From an uncultured Bellilinea sp. (GTDB taxonomy: Bacteria > Chloroflexota > Anaerolineae > Anaerolineales > Anaerolineaceae): a DNA stretch of 64,000 nucleotides. Shown here piece by piece: positions 1-7,337 of this stretch. The notes below the pieces were generated by a model. It searched no databases. It had not been told where the DNA came from and was given only the letters and a program-made list of their open reading frames with translations. The number at the start of each line of letters is the position of its first letter. Positions within the stretch are counted from its first letter, which is position 1. The translations under genes were made by a program, and so were the position numbers. Location of the stretch: NCBI GenBank assembly GCA_938040735.1, contig CALHYE010000013.1, positions 62,001-126,000 on the forward strand. The letters are read 5' to 3'.

Positions 1-1742
1 AATACTGCCCGCCCCTTTTCGGTGTTTTCCAAAAATTGAAGGACTTCCTCAGGTTCTACATCCGATTCCGCAGCCATACCTTCCAAACGATCTCCGAGAA
101 CAGCTGCAAGCGCAGTTGCCAATTCAGCAGGCGCTTCAATCAAACGAGAAATTGGGTGAATTTCACCCCTGATTTGGCGTTGTTCAGCCGCCGTCATGAT
201 CAGTTCAACCCCCTGACCTAACCCACTGAGGTTTTTATCGGCCTGTTCCAGCACTTTGCGCTCAGCCTGCTTACGAGCCAGCTCCGCGCGGATTGCATTC
301 TGTTGTTCATGCAGTTGGCTGCGGTTTTCCTCCAGGTGACGTTGTTTTTTTTGCAAGATCTGAAGCGCATCTTGTACCTGTTGTCGCTTGCCGGCCAGCG
401 CATCCAGCGCTTGTTGAACGCCCTGCAATTCACTCTCTGACCGATGGAGCGCATCGGTCAGTTGTGGAATCTGCTGCCCAAGACGGCTTGCTTCGCCCTC
501 CAATCGTTCCAGGCGATGAATCAATTCCCGTTGACGCGCATTGAGTTCAACTTGTTGGGTTTCCAGACGGGTTAGTTTTTTGCGCAATTCACGCGCTTCA
601 CCTTCCACCCGGTCACGCTGAGATTTCATTTCAGCAAATGCTGTCTGGGCGGCAGCCGCTTGATGTTTTGCCTCAACCAGCGCAGCTTGCTGAGCGGTAA
701 TCTCTTCCTCCACTGCCTGCACTCGCTTGCGATGTTGCTGCTTTTCTTCCTCCAATCGAGCCAGATCGTGCTGAGTGGTCATTTTTTGCTCATTCAGAGA
801 ACGCTGGCGTTCGTCCAGAACAGCCAGAACGCGGTTGATTTCTTCACGCTGCCGGTGCACCTCTGCCGATTGGGTGTGCCAGTCATTCAACACTTCTCTC
901 AGACGTTGAATTTGAAAACGAATATCCTGCACCCGTTTTTCTGCTTGCTGGCTTTGCTGACGCGTCTGATGCAGCCGATTTTCCTGAACGGTTAGCACTT
1001 CACGGGCATGAGTCAATTCCTTTTGCAAACGCTGCCACTGGAATCCATACCACTCCCGCAAAAGCAGACGCAAATCAGCCTTGATTCGTTCGTATTCGAC
1101 CACCCGGGCAGCTTGTTTTTCCAAACTCTTCAGGCGCGGTTCTAATTCGCTCAAAATATCCTGCACCCGCTCCAGGTTGCGGCGGGTTTGTTCCAGGCGA
1201 TTGAGCGCTTCTTCCCGCCGGGAGCGGTATAAACCAATACCGGCTGCTTCTTCAAAAAATTTTCGGCGTTCCTCCGGGCGTAGAGAAAGCGCAGCGTCCA
1301 CCAGCCCCTGCCCAATGATGGTGTAAGTTCGTTCCGCCAGACCGGATTGAGCCAAAATTTCCGAAATCTCTTTCAGCCTCACCCGTTGACCGTTGAGCAG
1401 GTATTCATTCTGCCCATCCCGATAGGCGCGCCGCGCAATGGAAACCTCAGCATAATCTATCGGCAGCCAGCCATCCTCATTTTCAAACGTGATCATTGCG
1501 GATGCCATGCTGGCACGCGGACGCAATTCTGAGCCGGCGAAAATCATATCCTCGGTCTTTCTGCCGCGCAAAAGGGTATAGGATTGTTCTCCCAACACCC
1601 ACCGAATTGCATCGGCAATATTGGATTTACCTGAACCATTAGGCCCAACAATTGCGGTAATTTGGCCGGGGAACTCAAAAACCGTTCGACTGGCAAAAGT
1701 TTTGTAGCCTTGCAATTCAAGGGTTTTCAATCGGTTGGTCAT
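1..1742 (-). CDS. smc: Chromosome segregation ATPase SMC (N-terminal part, runs off window)
   Basis: This is the N-terminal ~580 residues of SMC, the ATPase of the SMC-ScpAB condensin that compacts and segregates chromosomes. The ATG is at 1742 and the frame stays open to base 1, so the C-terminal half lies outside. Visible are the head start with Walker A (GPNGSGKSN, about residue 34), the FAGS..R region, a GQGLVD signalling stretch, then a long Gln/Glu/Arg-rich coiled coil. The last ~40 residues (ALAAVLGDRLE) look like the beginning of the hinge. It follows rnc after a 35-bp gap, the common bacterial rnc-smc order, and its partner scpA lies about 3 kb away on the other strand. The family assignment is secure. 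Confidence 0.95.
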   Translation of the reverse strand, partial: MTNRLKTLELQGYKTFASRTVFEFPGQITAIVGPNGSGKSNIADAIRWVLGEQSYTLLRGRKTEDMIFAGSELRPRASMASAMITFENEDGWLPIDYAEVSIARRAYRDGQNEYLLNGQRVRLKEISEILAQSGLAERTYTIIGQGLVDAALSLRPEERRKFFEEAAGIGLYRSRREEALNRLEQTRRNLERVQDILSELEPRLKSLEKQAARVVEYERIKADLRLLLREWYGFQWQRLQKELTHAREVLTVQENRLHQTRQQSQQAEKRVQDIRFQIQRLREVLNDWHTQSAEVHRQREEINRVLAVLDERQRSLNEQKMTTQHDLARLEEEKQQHRKRVQAVEEEITAQQAALVEAKHQAAAAQTAFAEMKSQRDRVEGEARELRKKLTRLETQQVELNARQRELIHRLERLEGEASRLGQQIPQLTDALHRSESELQGVQQALDALAGKRQQVQDALQILQKKQRHLEENRSQLHEQQNAIRAELARKQAERKVLEQADKNLSGLGQGVELIMTAAEQRQIRGEIHPISRLIEAPAELATALAAVLGDRLEGMAAESDVEPEEVLQFLENTEKGRAV

Positions 1743-1777
1743 GAACGGCTCAATCTTTTCTTCTTTCTCGATAGGTC

Positions 1778-2497
1778 TTAAAACACCATTCCCAATTTTT
1801 CTAGCGCTTTGCGGGCTGCGTTTTTAGCGGCGGCCTGCTTACTCGGCCCAACCCCCTCGGCGTAAACCTCCCCGCCGATTATCACCGCCACTTCAAAAAG
1901 TTTCGAATGGTCAGGCCCCTGCTCTGAACGGGTCACATACTGCGGAGCGTGAAAACCCTGGGACTGCGCCCATTCCTGTAAAAGACTTTTCGGGTCTTCG
2001 TTTTTTCGGTTGATCAGGATATCTTCTGCTGCTGTTTCCAAAAATGGGAAAAGAAATTGCTCTACCTTTTCAATTCCGCCATCCAGATAAATCGCCCCGA
2101 TGAAAGCCTCAAAGGTATCGCACAACAACGCTGAACGCTCCCGTCCGCCGGCCTGCGACTCGCCTCTTCCCAAACGCATGGCATTCCCCAGTTTAATTTG
2201 GCGGGCAAAATCTGCCAGCTGCTCGGTGTGCACCAGCGCCGACCGCATGCGGGTTAAGTCGCCTTCCGGCATTTCGGGATAATGATGATAAAGCCACGCC
2301 CCTACGACAAAATCCAAAACAGCATCCCCCAAAAATTCCAACCGCTCGTTATCTTCCAGCGCTTCTGGATGCTCGTTCAGGTAGGAACGATGGGTCAACG
2401 ACCGGTGCAGCAGCAGCGGATCTTTGAATTCCAGTCCCAAGCGGGCTGCCAGTTCTTCAGGCGATTCCTGCACAAAATGCAGATCACCATTTTCCAT
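1778..2497 (-). CDS. rnc: Ribonuclease III
   Basis: Double-strand-specific endoribonuclease that processes rRNA precursors and structured mRNAs. The RNase III signature NERLEFLGDAVL is present with the catalytic acidic residues, a second acidic set occurs at DTFEAFIGAIYLD, and a C-terminal dsRNA-binding domain ends with KQAAAKNAARKALEKLG. I chose the ATG at 2497 (239 aa) because a strong GGAGG sits at 2503-2507 with about 5 nt spacing. An in-frame start at 2548 would add 17 residues that lack family resemblance. It lies downstream of the zinc-ribbon threonine synthase and 35 bp upstream of smc, so it is probably cotranscribed with both. Confidence 0.96.
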   Translation of the reverse strand: MENGDLHFVQESPEELAARLGLEFKDPLLLHRSLTHRSYLNEHPEALEDNERLEFLGDAVLDFVVGAWLYHHYPEMPEGDLTRMRSALVHTEQLADFARQIKLGNAMRLGRGESQAGGRERSALLCDTFEAFIGAIYLDGGIEKVEQFLFPFLETAAEDILINRKNEDPKSLLQEWAQSQGFHAPQYVTRSEQGPDHSKLFEVAVIIGGEVYAEGVGPSKQAAAKNAARKALEKLGMVF

Positions 2498-2502
2498 AGG
2501 TT

Positions 2503-2507
2503 CCTCC
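2503..2507 (-). promoter_or_regulatory. Ribosome binding site of rnc
   Basis: GGAGG on the minus strand 5 nt before the ATG at 2497. It decides the start in favour of the shorter protein rather than the in-frame ATG at 2548. Confidence 0.8.
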
Positions 2508-2585
2508 GCGGAACTCAAGGGACGCAAGCCACCCAGCCGAATTTCCAAATCCCCATACCGCTCAAGTAGCTCGCGTTCCTTTAGT

Positions 2586-3698
2586 TCAATGAGTTTGGTT
2601 TGAAGGATAATATTTTAACCCATTTCCACTAATTACGGCAACAACTGGCTGGGGTAATTCGGTTAACCGTTTTTTCACGGCTGCCCAAACCAGAGCGGAA
2701 GTAGGTTCAACGTAATACCCGCGCTTGCCTAAATCGGTAAAGGAGTCGTAAATCTCCCCCTCATCAACCGCCAAGAACTCACCGCCGCTGGCCTGTATTT
2801 CGTTGATCAACGCCTTACCCCTGACCGGCCGGCGCACTCGCACACCCTCAGCGAGTGTGTCCCCTTCCCCAGCATCATCCATTGCATCCAACCCCTTGTA
2901 AAAAGCCCGCACCACCGGATCGCAGGCGGCAGCCTGCACACCCACATAATATGGGGCTCGTTGGATGTATCCCGTTTTTTTCAACGCAGAAAATCCCCGC
3001 AAAATTCCCAGCAATAAACCTCCATGCCCAACCGGAGCAATCAAACTACCCGGCGCGGTTCTACCCATCTGTTCCCAAATTTCATAAGCGATGGTGGCAA
3101 TTCCCATCAGGCCAAAAGGCAGATACGCATGACTGGCGTAAGGCGTTCCCTTTTCGGCTTCTTGCAGGACAGCCCGGGCAGCCTCCGAGCGTGGGCCGGG
3201 CACGGCGATCAGGTCAGCGCCATACATTTCAATCTGGCGTCGTTTTGGACCTGAGGCGCTTTCCGGTACATAAATGCGGCACTTCAAACCGGCACGGGCA
3301 GCGTATGCGGCAAACGACGCCCCGGCATTACCGGAAGAGTCTTCGACCGCTTCGCTCACTCCCCGCCCCAGCAATTGACTGACCAGCACAGCGCTGCCGC
3401 GGTCTTTGTAGGATCCGCTTGGGTTTAGGCTTTCCATTTTTAGCCCCACCGGTTGGTCTGCGATAACCTCCCACAGGAGCGGTGTATTCCCCTCCCCCAA
3501 TGTGACCACCGGTGCGCCTTCGATCAAATCAAAAGACGAGCGGTAACGCCAGTAACCCGGCAGGTGATTTTGGAGATCGGTCAGTGAAAACCAAGGAGCA
3601 TCGTCGTAATCAAAAACTCCGCCGCAGGATGGGCAGCGAAATGGCACACCCTCATTTGGATACGGTTGGCGACAATCCAAACATCGAATCGTTGGCAT
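2586..3698 (-). CDS. Threonine synthase-like PLP enzyme with N-terminal zinc ribbon
   Basis: Fold-type II PLP enzyme, 370 aa, resembling threonine synthase (O-phosphohomoserine to threonine plus phosphate). The N-terminus has a CxxC...CxxC zinc ribbon (Cys6, Cys9, Cys22, Cys25). The PLP lysine lies in SYKDRGSAV, followed by SSGNAGASFAAYAA and a glycine-rich phosphate loop near GHGGLLLG. A second threonine synthase at 62100-63170 sits with thrB and is the better candidate for the pathway enzyme. This copy lies between the moaDE fusion (2 bp away) and rnc, so its real substrate could be different. The family is certain, the exact reaction is not. Confidence 0.82.
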   Translation of the reverse strand: MPTIRCLDCRQPYPNEGVPFRCPSCGGVFDYDDAPWFSLTDLQNHLPGYWRYRSSFDLIEGAPVVTLGEGNTPLLWEVIADQPVGLKMESLNPSGSYKDRGSAVLVSQLLGRGVSEAVEDSSGNAGASFAAYAARAGLKCRIYVPESASGPKRRQIEMYGADLIAVPGPRSEAARAVLQEAEKGTPYASHAYLPFGLMGIATIAYEIWEQMGRTAPGSLIAPVGHGGLLLGILRGFSALKKTGYIQRAPYYVGVQAAACDPVVRAFYKGLDAMDDAGEGDTLAEGVRVRRPVRGKALINEIQASGGEFLAVDEGEIYDSFTDLGKRGYYVEPTSALVWAAVKKRLTELPQPVVAVISGNGLKYYPSNQTH

Positions 3699-3700
3699 GA

Positions 3701-4411
3701 TTATTCCCCCTTTTGGGGATGATAACTCCCCTCAATCCACTCTTCGCCGTTCGGCATAATTTCTTTTTTCCAAATGGGGACAATTTCCTTCAATCGGTCA
3801 ATTCCATAGCGGGCGGCTTCAAAAACGCCGGTATCGCGGTGGGCAGCCGTGCAGGCAATCATAACGGTAGGGGTGCGCGGTTTAAGATGCCCGATTCGCT
3901 GCACAATCGCAATTCCTTCTACAGCCGGCCAACGGGAACGAATTTCTGCAGCAACCTGAGCCATTTTGGCTTCCGCCATCGGTAGATACGCTTCATATTC
4001 CAGCGCAATCGTCTGGTGAGCCTCGCCGCGCCGCGTTTCTCCCCGAACCATGCCGGTAAAGATGCAGGCTGCGCCGGTCGTCGGCAAGGTAATCTGATCC
4101 AGCAGCTGGTTCAAGTCCAATTCCTCAGAGGTAATCCGAAAAATCGTCGGGGGGCCGCCCCCGCTGACCGGCGGAAAGAGGGCTACCTCATCTCCGGGTT
4201 GGATCAGGTCGTCATCCGCGGCGTATTGCTGGTTAATCGCCACCAGCACATTCGCCAACCGTCCGCTGATCAAGGGGAATCGCTCGCCAAGGAGGCGCTT
4301 TAAATCCACTACCTGGATAGGTCCAGAAATGGCCATCAAGTCTTTTTCCACCCCGCTCAATTCCTTAAGATGCGCAAAAAACAATACCTTTACTGGCTGA
4401 GGTTCACTCAT
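3701..4411 (-). CDS. Molybdopterin synthase, MoaD-MoaE fusion
   Basis: Both molybdopterin synthase subunits in one 236-aa chain; the enzyme inserts dithiolene sulfur into cyclic pyranopterin monophosphate. The first ~85 residues are ubiquitin-like MoaD ending in PPVSGGG. A MoaE domain follows with the TGMVRGE motif, a HRD element and the catalytic-lysine region PIWKKE. In normal MoaD the C-terminal Gly-Gly is free and becomes a thiocarboxylate; here it is internal and runs straight into GPPTIF. I chose the ATG at 4411, which overlaps the moaC stop by 8 bp and has GGAG upstream; a GTG at 4426 is possible. The M. tuberculosis MoaX fusion is a known precedent. Confidence 0.92.
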   Translation of the reverse strand: MSEPQPVKVLFFAHLKELSGVEKDLMAISGPIQVVDLKRLLGERFPLISGRLANVLVAINQQYAADDDLIQPGDEVALFPPVSGGGPPTIFRITSEELDLNQLLDQITLPTTGAACIFTGMVRGETRRGEAHQTIALEYEAYLPMAEAKMAQVAAEIRSRWPAVEGIAIVQRIGHLKPRTPTVMIACTAAHRDTGVFEAARYGIDRLKEIVPIWKKEIMPNGEEWIEGSYHPQKGE

Positions 4412-4886
4412 TGATGACATCTCCACTTACACCGCCGCGTTTTTCAACCAGACGAATATTTTGAATTCGAGCGGTCTTTTCGACCGCTTTAACCATATCA
4501 TAGACGGTCAGGGCTGCCACCGCCACAGCGGTCAGGGCTTCCATTTCAACGCCGGTTTTGCCGCTGCTTTTCAAGCGCGCCGTGATTTCCACCCCCGGCA
4601 GGTCGTCCCGAATGTGCAAATCAACCTGAACCTGATGGATGGGAATCGGATGACATAGGGGAATTAACTCCGCTGTGCGTTTGGCGGCCTGAATGCCGGC
4701 AATTTGGGCTACGGTCAGCGCATCCCCCTTTTTCATCAAACCGGCCCGCATCAAGGAGAGGGTTTCCGGCTTAAGATGAACTTCGCCTTTTGCAACGGCT
4801 ATCCGCTCTGTTTCCGGTTTCGAGCCGACATCCACCATGTGGGCGCGGCCTTCTTCATCAAGATGGGATAATTTCAAATCTGCCAT
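4404..4886 (-). CDS. moaC: Cyclic pyranopterin monophosphate synthase MoaC
   Basis: Second enzyme of molybdenum cofactor synthesis, forming cPMP from the MoaA product. The 160-aa chain has the expected [15 protein letters not shown] opening, the active-site PLCHPIPI segment, the [10 protein letters not shown] helix, YDMVKA, and a KRGGVSGD end. An ATG at 4955 is in frame but would run through the scpA promoter and overlap scpA, so I place the start at 4886, six nt after a TATAAT. It overlaps moaDE, so the two cofactor genes are translationally coupled. moaA is not in the window. Confidence 0.95.
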   Translation of the reverse strand: MADLKLSHLDEEGRAHMVDVGSKPETERIAVAKGEVHLKPETLSLMRAGLMKKGDALTVAQIAGIQAAKRTAELIPLCHPIPIHQVQVDLHIRDDLPGVEITARLKSSGKTGVEMEALTAVAVAALTVYDMVKAVEKTARIQNIRLVEKRGGVSGDVINE

Positions 4887-4892
4887 AGCAAA

Positions 4893-4898
4893 ATTATA
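4893..4898 (-). promoter_or_regulatory. -10 box of moaC (leaderless-type)
   Basis: Perfect TATAAT on the minus strand with only 6 nt before the moaC ATG. Transcription would begin at or next to the start codon. No Shine-Dalgarno is visible. No good -35 was seen. Confidence 0.6.
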
Positions 4899-4940
4899 AC
4901 GCCAAACCGCCCGAATATCCTGCGGCGACCCGCGCAATGA

Positions 4941-4946
4941 TATAAT
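4941..4946 (+). promoter_or_regulatory. -10 box of scpA (extended, leaderless-type)
   Basis: TATAAT preceded by TGA (TGn extended -10), with 7 nt to the scpA ATG. It is back-to-back with the moaC -10 box, 42 bp away. Confidence 0.6.
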
Positions 4947-4953
4947 CACGGGC

Positions 4954-5754
4954 ATGAGTTTTCAAATTGCCGCTCATCAGACCGAGCATTACCAGGTTAC
5001 GACAGAAGTGTTCAGCGGCCCTTTGGATTTACTGTTGGAATTGATCGAACGGGCTGAACTGGATATCACCCGCCTGGCACTGGCGCAGGTTACCGATCAA
5101 TATCTGGAATATATGCGTCATTTGCAGCAGCAAAACGCTGCCGAAGTGTCTGCATTTCTGATCATCGCTGCGCGGCTGGTACAAATCAAATCGGCCGCAT
5201 TACTTCCGCGTCCGCCTGCCGTTGAAGCAACCGTATTTGAAGAAGACCCCGGCGAAGCCCTTGCCCGCCAGTTGATCGTCTATAAACGCTTTAAAGAACT
5301 GGCGGGATATCTTCAGCAGCGCGAGGAAAATCACTTGCGTACCTACCTGCGCCTCGCCCCTCCCCCTCATCCCTTGCCGGCTGCTCGCCTGGATTTGAGC
5401 GGTTTGACCCTGCAGGATTTGGTTGACGCCGCGCGGAGTGTTTTTTTCAATAAACCAGCCCTCACCGCTTTGGATCGAGTGGTCAGCATGCCGCGCATCA
5501 CAATCCGCGAAAAAATTCAAATCATCATCCAGCGGTTACGCACCGGCGGAATGACCACCTTTCGTTCTCTATTGCGTCCGAATATCAGTCGGGTTGAGGT
5601 GGTGGTGACCTTCCTGGCGCTGCTGGAACTGGTCAAACGCCGGATTGTTGCCGCCCAACAAAATGGCCTGTTTTCGGATATTGAAGTTCAACCCGCGGAT
5701 GACCTTAGCCGGGACTTGGAAAACATGAATTGGGATGAAGAAGACGAAGAATAG
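4954..5754 (+). CDS. scpA: Segregation and condensation protein A
   Basis: Kleisin subunit that bridges the SMC heads in the SMC-ScpAB condensin. The 266-aa protein opens with the ScpA hallmark [20 protein letters not shown], continues with YLEYM and an [15 protein letters not shown] helix, and ends with a winged-helix segment ([17 protein letters not shown]) and an acidic tail. This is the normal length for the family. It diverges from moaC. scpB, usually the next gene, is not here: a convergent hypothetical gene begins 18 bp after the stop. smc itself is at 1-1742. Confidence 0.95.
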   Translation: MSFQIAAHQTEHYQVTTEVFSGPLDLLLELIERAELDITRLALAQVTDQYLEYMRHLQQQNAAEVSAFLIIAARLVQIKSAALLPRPPAVEATVFEEDPGEALARQLIVYKRFKELAGYLQQREENHLRTYLRLAPPPHPLPAARLDLSGLTLQDLVDAARSVFFNKPALTALDRVVSMPRITIREKIQIIIQRLRTGGMTTFRSLLRPNISRVEVVVTFLALLELVKRRIVAAQQNGLFSDIEVQPADDLSRDLENMNWDEEDEE

Positions 5755-5772
5755 ATAACCGAGCGGCAGGGG

Positions 5773-6330
5773 CTATCCTTCTTCCTCCGCCCTTTCGCCC
5801 TCTTCAGCAACCAATTCCACCGGCAATCGTCCGCTAACCCACACCATCATCATGTTGAGATCATACTCGTGGGTGATATCCTCCGGATAGGCTTGAACGA
5901 AAGCATCATCCAGGGTTACAAAGTTGTCCTTTTCCGGCCAGCGCGTCAGAAATCCGGGCAGCGCCGAGCGGTCGGCTTCTACCGGCAAAACCTCCCAGCC
6001 TCTGGTTTTCAAAAACTCAACTACTTTAGCGGCTAAATCGGTGTGCAATTCAAACCATGCCTGACAAATTTGCGCCACCATCTCCGGCGAACCTTCAAAT
6101 GCGGATACAGCCGCGCGGCTTTTTAGCCCCACCGGTGCCAGCGTACTGTTACGAAAGCCGTCCACTTTCACCAGTTTCTTCACCAGCCGGTTGATTGCAG
6201 ATTGACGTTTCTCGGACAAACGGTCAAAATTGCCAAAGACCTCCTGAAGCAATTTCAGGCGGTATTCCGGCAGCATAAATTCATTAATGGCGTGGAAAGG
6301 GATAAAGCGGGCTTGTTTTTCATTGTTCAT
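5773..6330 (-). CDS. Conserved-looking hypothetical protein
   Basis: I do not recognise this 185-aa protein. It is soluble, with no signal peptide or membrane segment, mostly helical in character (LPEYRLKLLQEVF, RQSAINRLVKKLVKV), a central Trp-containing region and an acidic C-terminus (EEGERAEEEG). The N-terminal half resembles a helical adaptor more than an enzyme; no catalytic motif stands out. It converges on scpA with an 18-bp gap, and a TATAAT lies 7 nt before its ATG, so it is probably an independent leaderless transcript. Confidence 0.7.
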   Translation of the reverse strand: MNNEKQARFIPFHAINEFMLPEYRLKLLQEVFGNFDRLSEKRQSAINRLVKKLVKVDGFRNSTLAPVGLKSRAAVSAFEGSPEMVAQICQAWFELHTDLAAKVVEFLKTRGWEVLPVEADRSALPGFLTRWPEKDNFVTLDDAFVQAYPEDITHEYDLNMMMVWVSGRLPVELVAEEGERAEEEG

Positions 6331-6337
6331 GCGGACA

Positions 6338-6343
6338 ATTATA
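6338..6343 (-). promoter_or_regulatory. -10 box of the 5773-6330 gene (leaderless-type)
   Basis: TATAAT on the minus strand, 7 nt before the ATG at 6330. A TTGAGT lies 15 nt upstream of it and could act as a short-spaced -35. Confidence 0.55.
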
Positions 6344-6360
6344 ACCGATTCTGCCTTGAC

Positions 6361-7308
6361 TCAACCGGTTGTAACTCGATCGCTCCACTCATCCAGTTCA
6401 GCCACTTCTTGCTCGGTTAAGCGCCAGCCAACCGAACCCAAAATATCCTCCGCTTGCCGCAGGTTTTTAATACCGGGTATTGGCAAGGCGCCTTTACATA
6501 TCACCCAATTAATGGCTACTTGGGATGGCGTCTTACCGCCATGTTCTTGTCCAATTTGACGCATTTTTTGGATGAGCGGTTGAATCCGCTCCAGCAGGCG
6601 GCGGTTGTAGCGTCGTTCGCGAAAGCCCCGCATCGGGTTCTGCGGGGAGTATTTTCCGGTCAACGCCCCCTGCGCCAACGGGCTGTAGGCAATCAGGCGC
6701 ACTCCCAATTCCTGGCACTGACGCAGCAAACCGTCCTTTTCCACTTTCCGATTCAAGAGATGATATTCCACCTGATTGGACGCCAGCCGCACCCCCAAGC
6801 GCGATAAACTTTCAAAAGCGCGCTGGGTTTGGGCGCGGTCATAATTGGAAACCCCCACGGCTTCTACCAGTCCATCCTGCACCGCTTCAGCCAGCCCCTC
6901 CATCCAGGTTTCTATTCGCACCGGCGGAAACGGCCAGTGAATCTGATACAGTTCCACCTTGTCTCGTTCCAACCGCTTAAGACTGGCCAGCAAAGCCCTG
7001 CGCAAGGATTTTTTACTCAACCGCCACGGGAATGGCATAAATTTTGTGGCTATGCGCACAGGATAATTTGTTTCTTGCATGAACTTTCCCAGCAGCCGTT
7101 CGGACCGCCCCTGCCCGTAAACCTCAGCCGTATCAAAAAAGTTAAAACCTCTCTGACAGCAAAGATCGAACGCTTCTCTTAAATCCTGGTCGCCGTATCC
7201 GTTGCCAAACCCCCAAAAGATGCGGTCGCCCCACGCCCAGGTGCCAATTCCGATTTCTACATTTTCAAAAACCTGCAATGATGTGGATTGGGTTGGATTT
7301 TCGCTCAT
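6361..7308 (-). CDS. Aldo/keto reductase
   Basis: NAD(P)H-dependent oxidoreductase with a TIM-barrel fold, 315 aa. The AKR catalytic tetrad can be read: Asp and Tyr in FDTAEVYG, Lys in RIATKF, His in YQIHWP. The typical GVSNYD and cofactor-binding GALPIPGIKN segments follow. The closest general type is the broad bacterial aldo/keto reductase group acting on unknown carbonyl substrates. I placed the start at ATG 7308 (MSENPTQ); the longer frame to 7401 would overlap the end of the upstream secreted protein. It begins about 29 bp after that gene and may be cotranscribed with it. Confidence 0.9.
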   Translation of the reverse strand: MSENPTQSTSLQVFENVEIGIGTWAWGDRIFWGFGNGYGDQDLREAFDLCCQRGFNFFDTAEVYGQGRSERLLGKFMQETNYPVRIATKFMPFPWRLSKKSLRRALLASLKRLERDKVELYQIHWPFPPVRIETWMEGLAEAVQDGLVEAVGVSNYDRAQTQRAFESLSRLGVRLASNQVEYHLLNRKVEKDGLLRQCQELGVRLIAYSPLAQGALTGKYSPQNPMRGFRERRYNRRLLERIQPLIQKMRQIGQEHGGKTPSQVAINWVICKGALPIPGIKNLRQAEDILGSVGWRLTEQEVAELDEWSDRVTTG

Positions 7309-7337
7309 ATCTTCATCCAAATCGGTTTTATACCATT

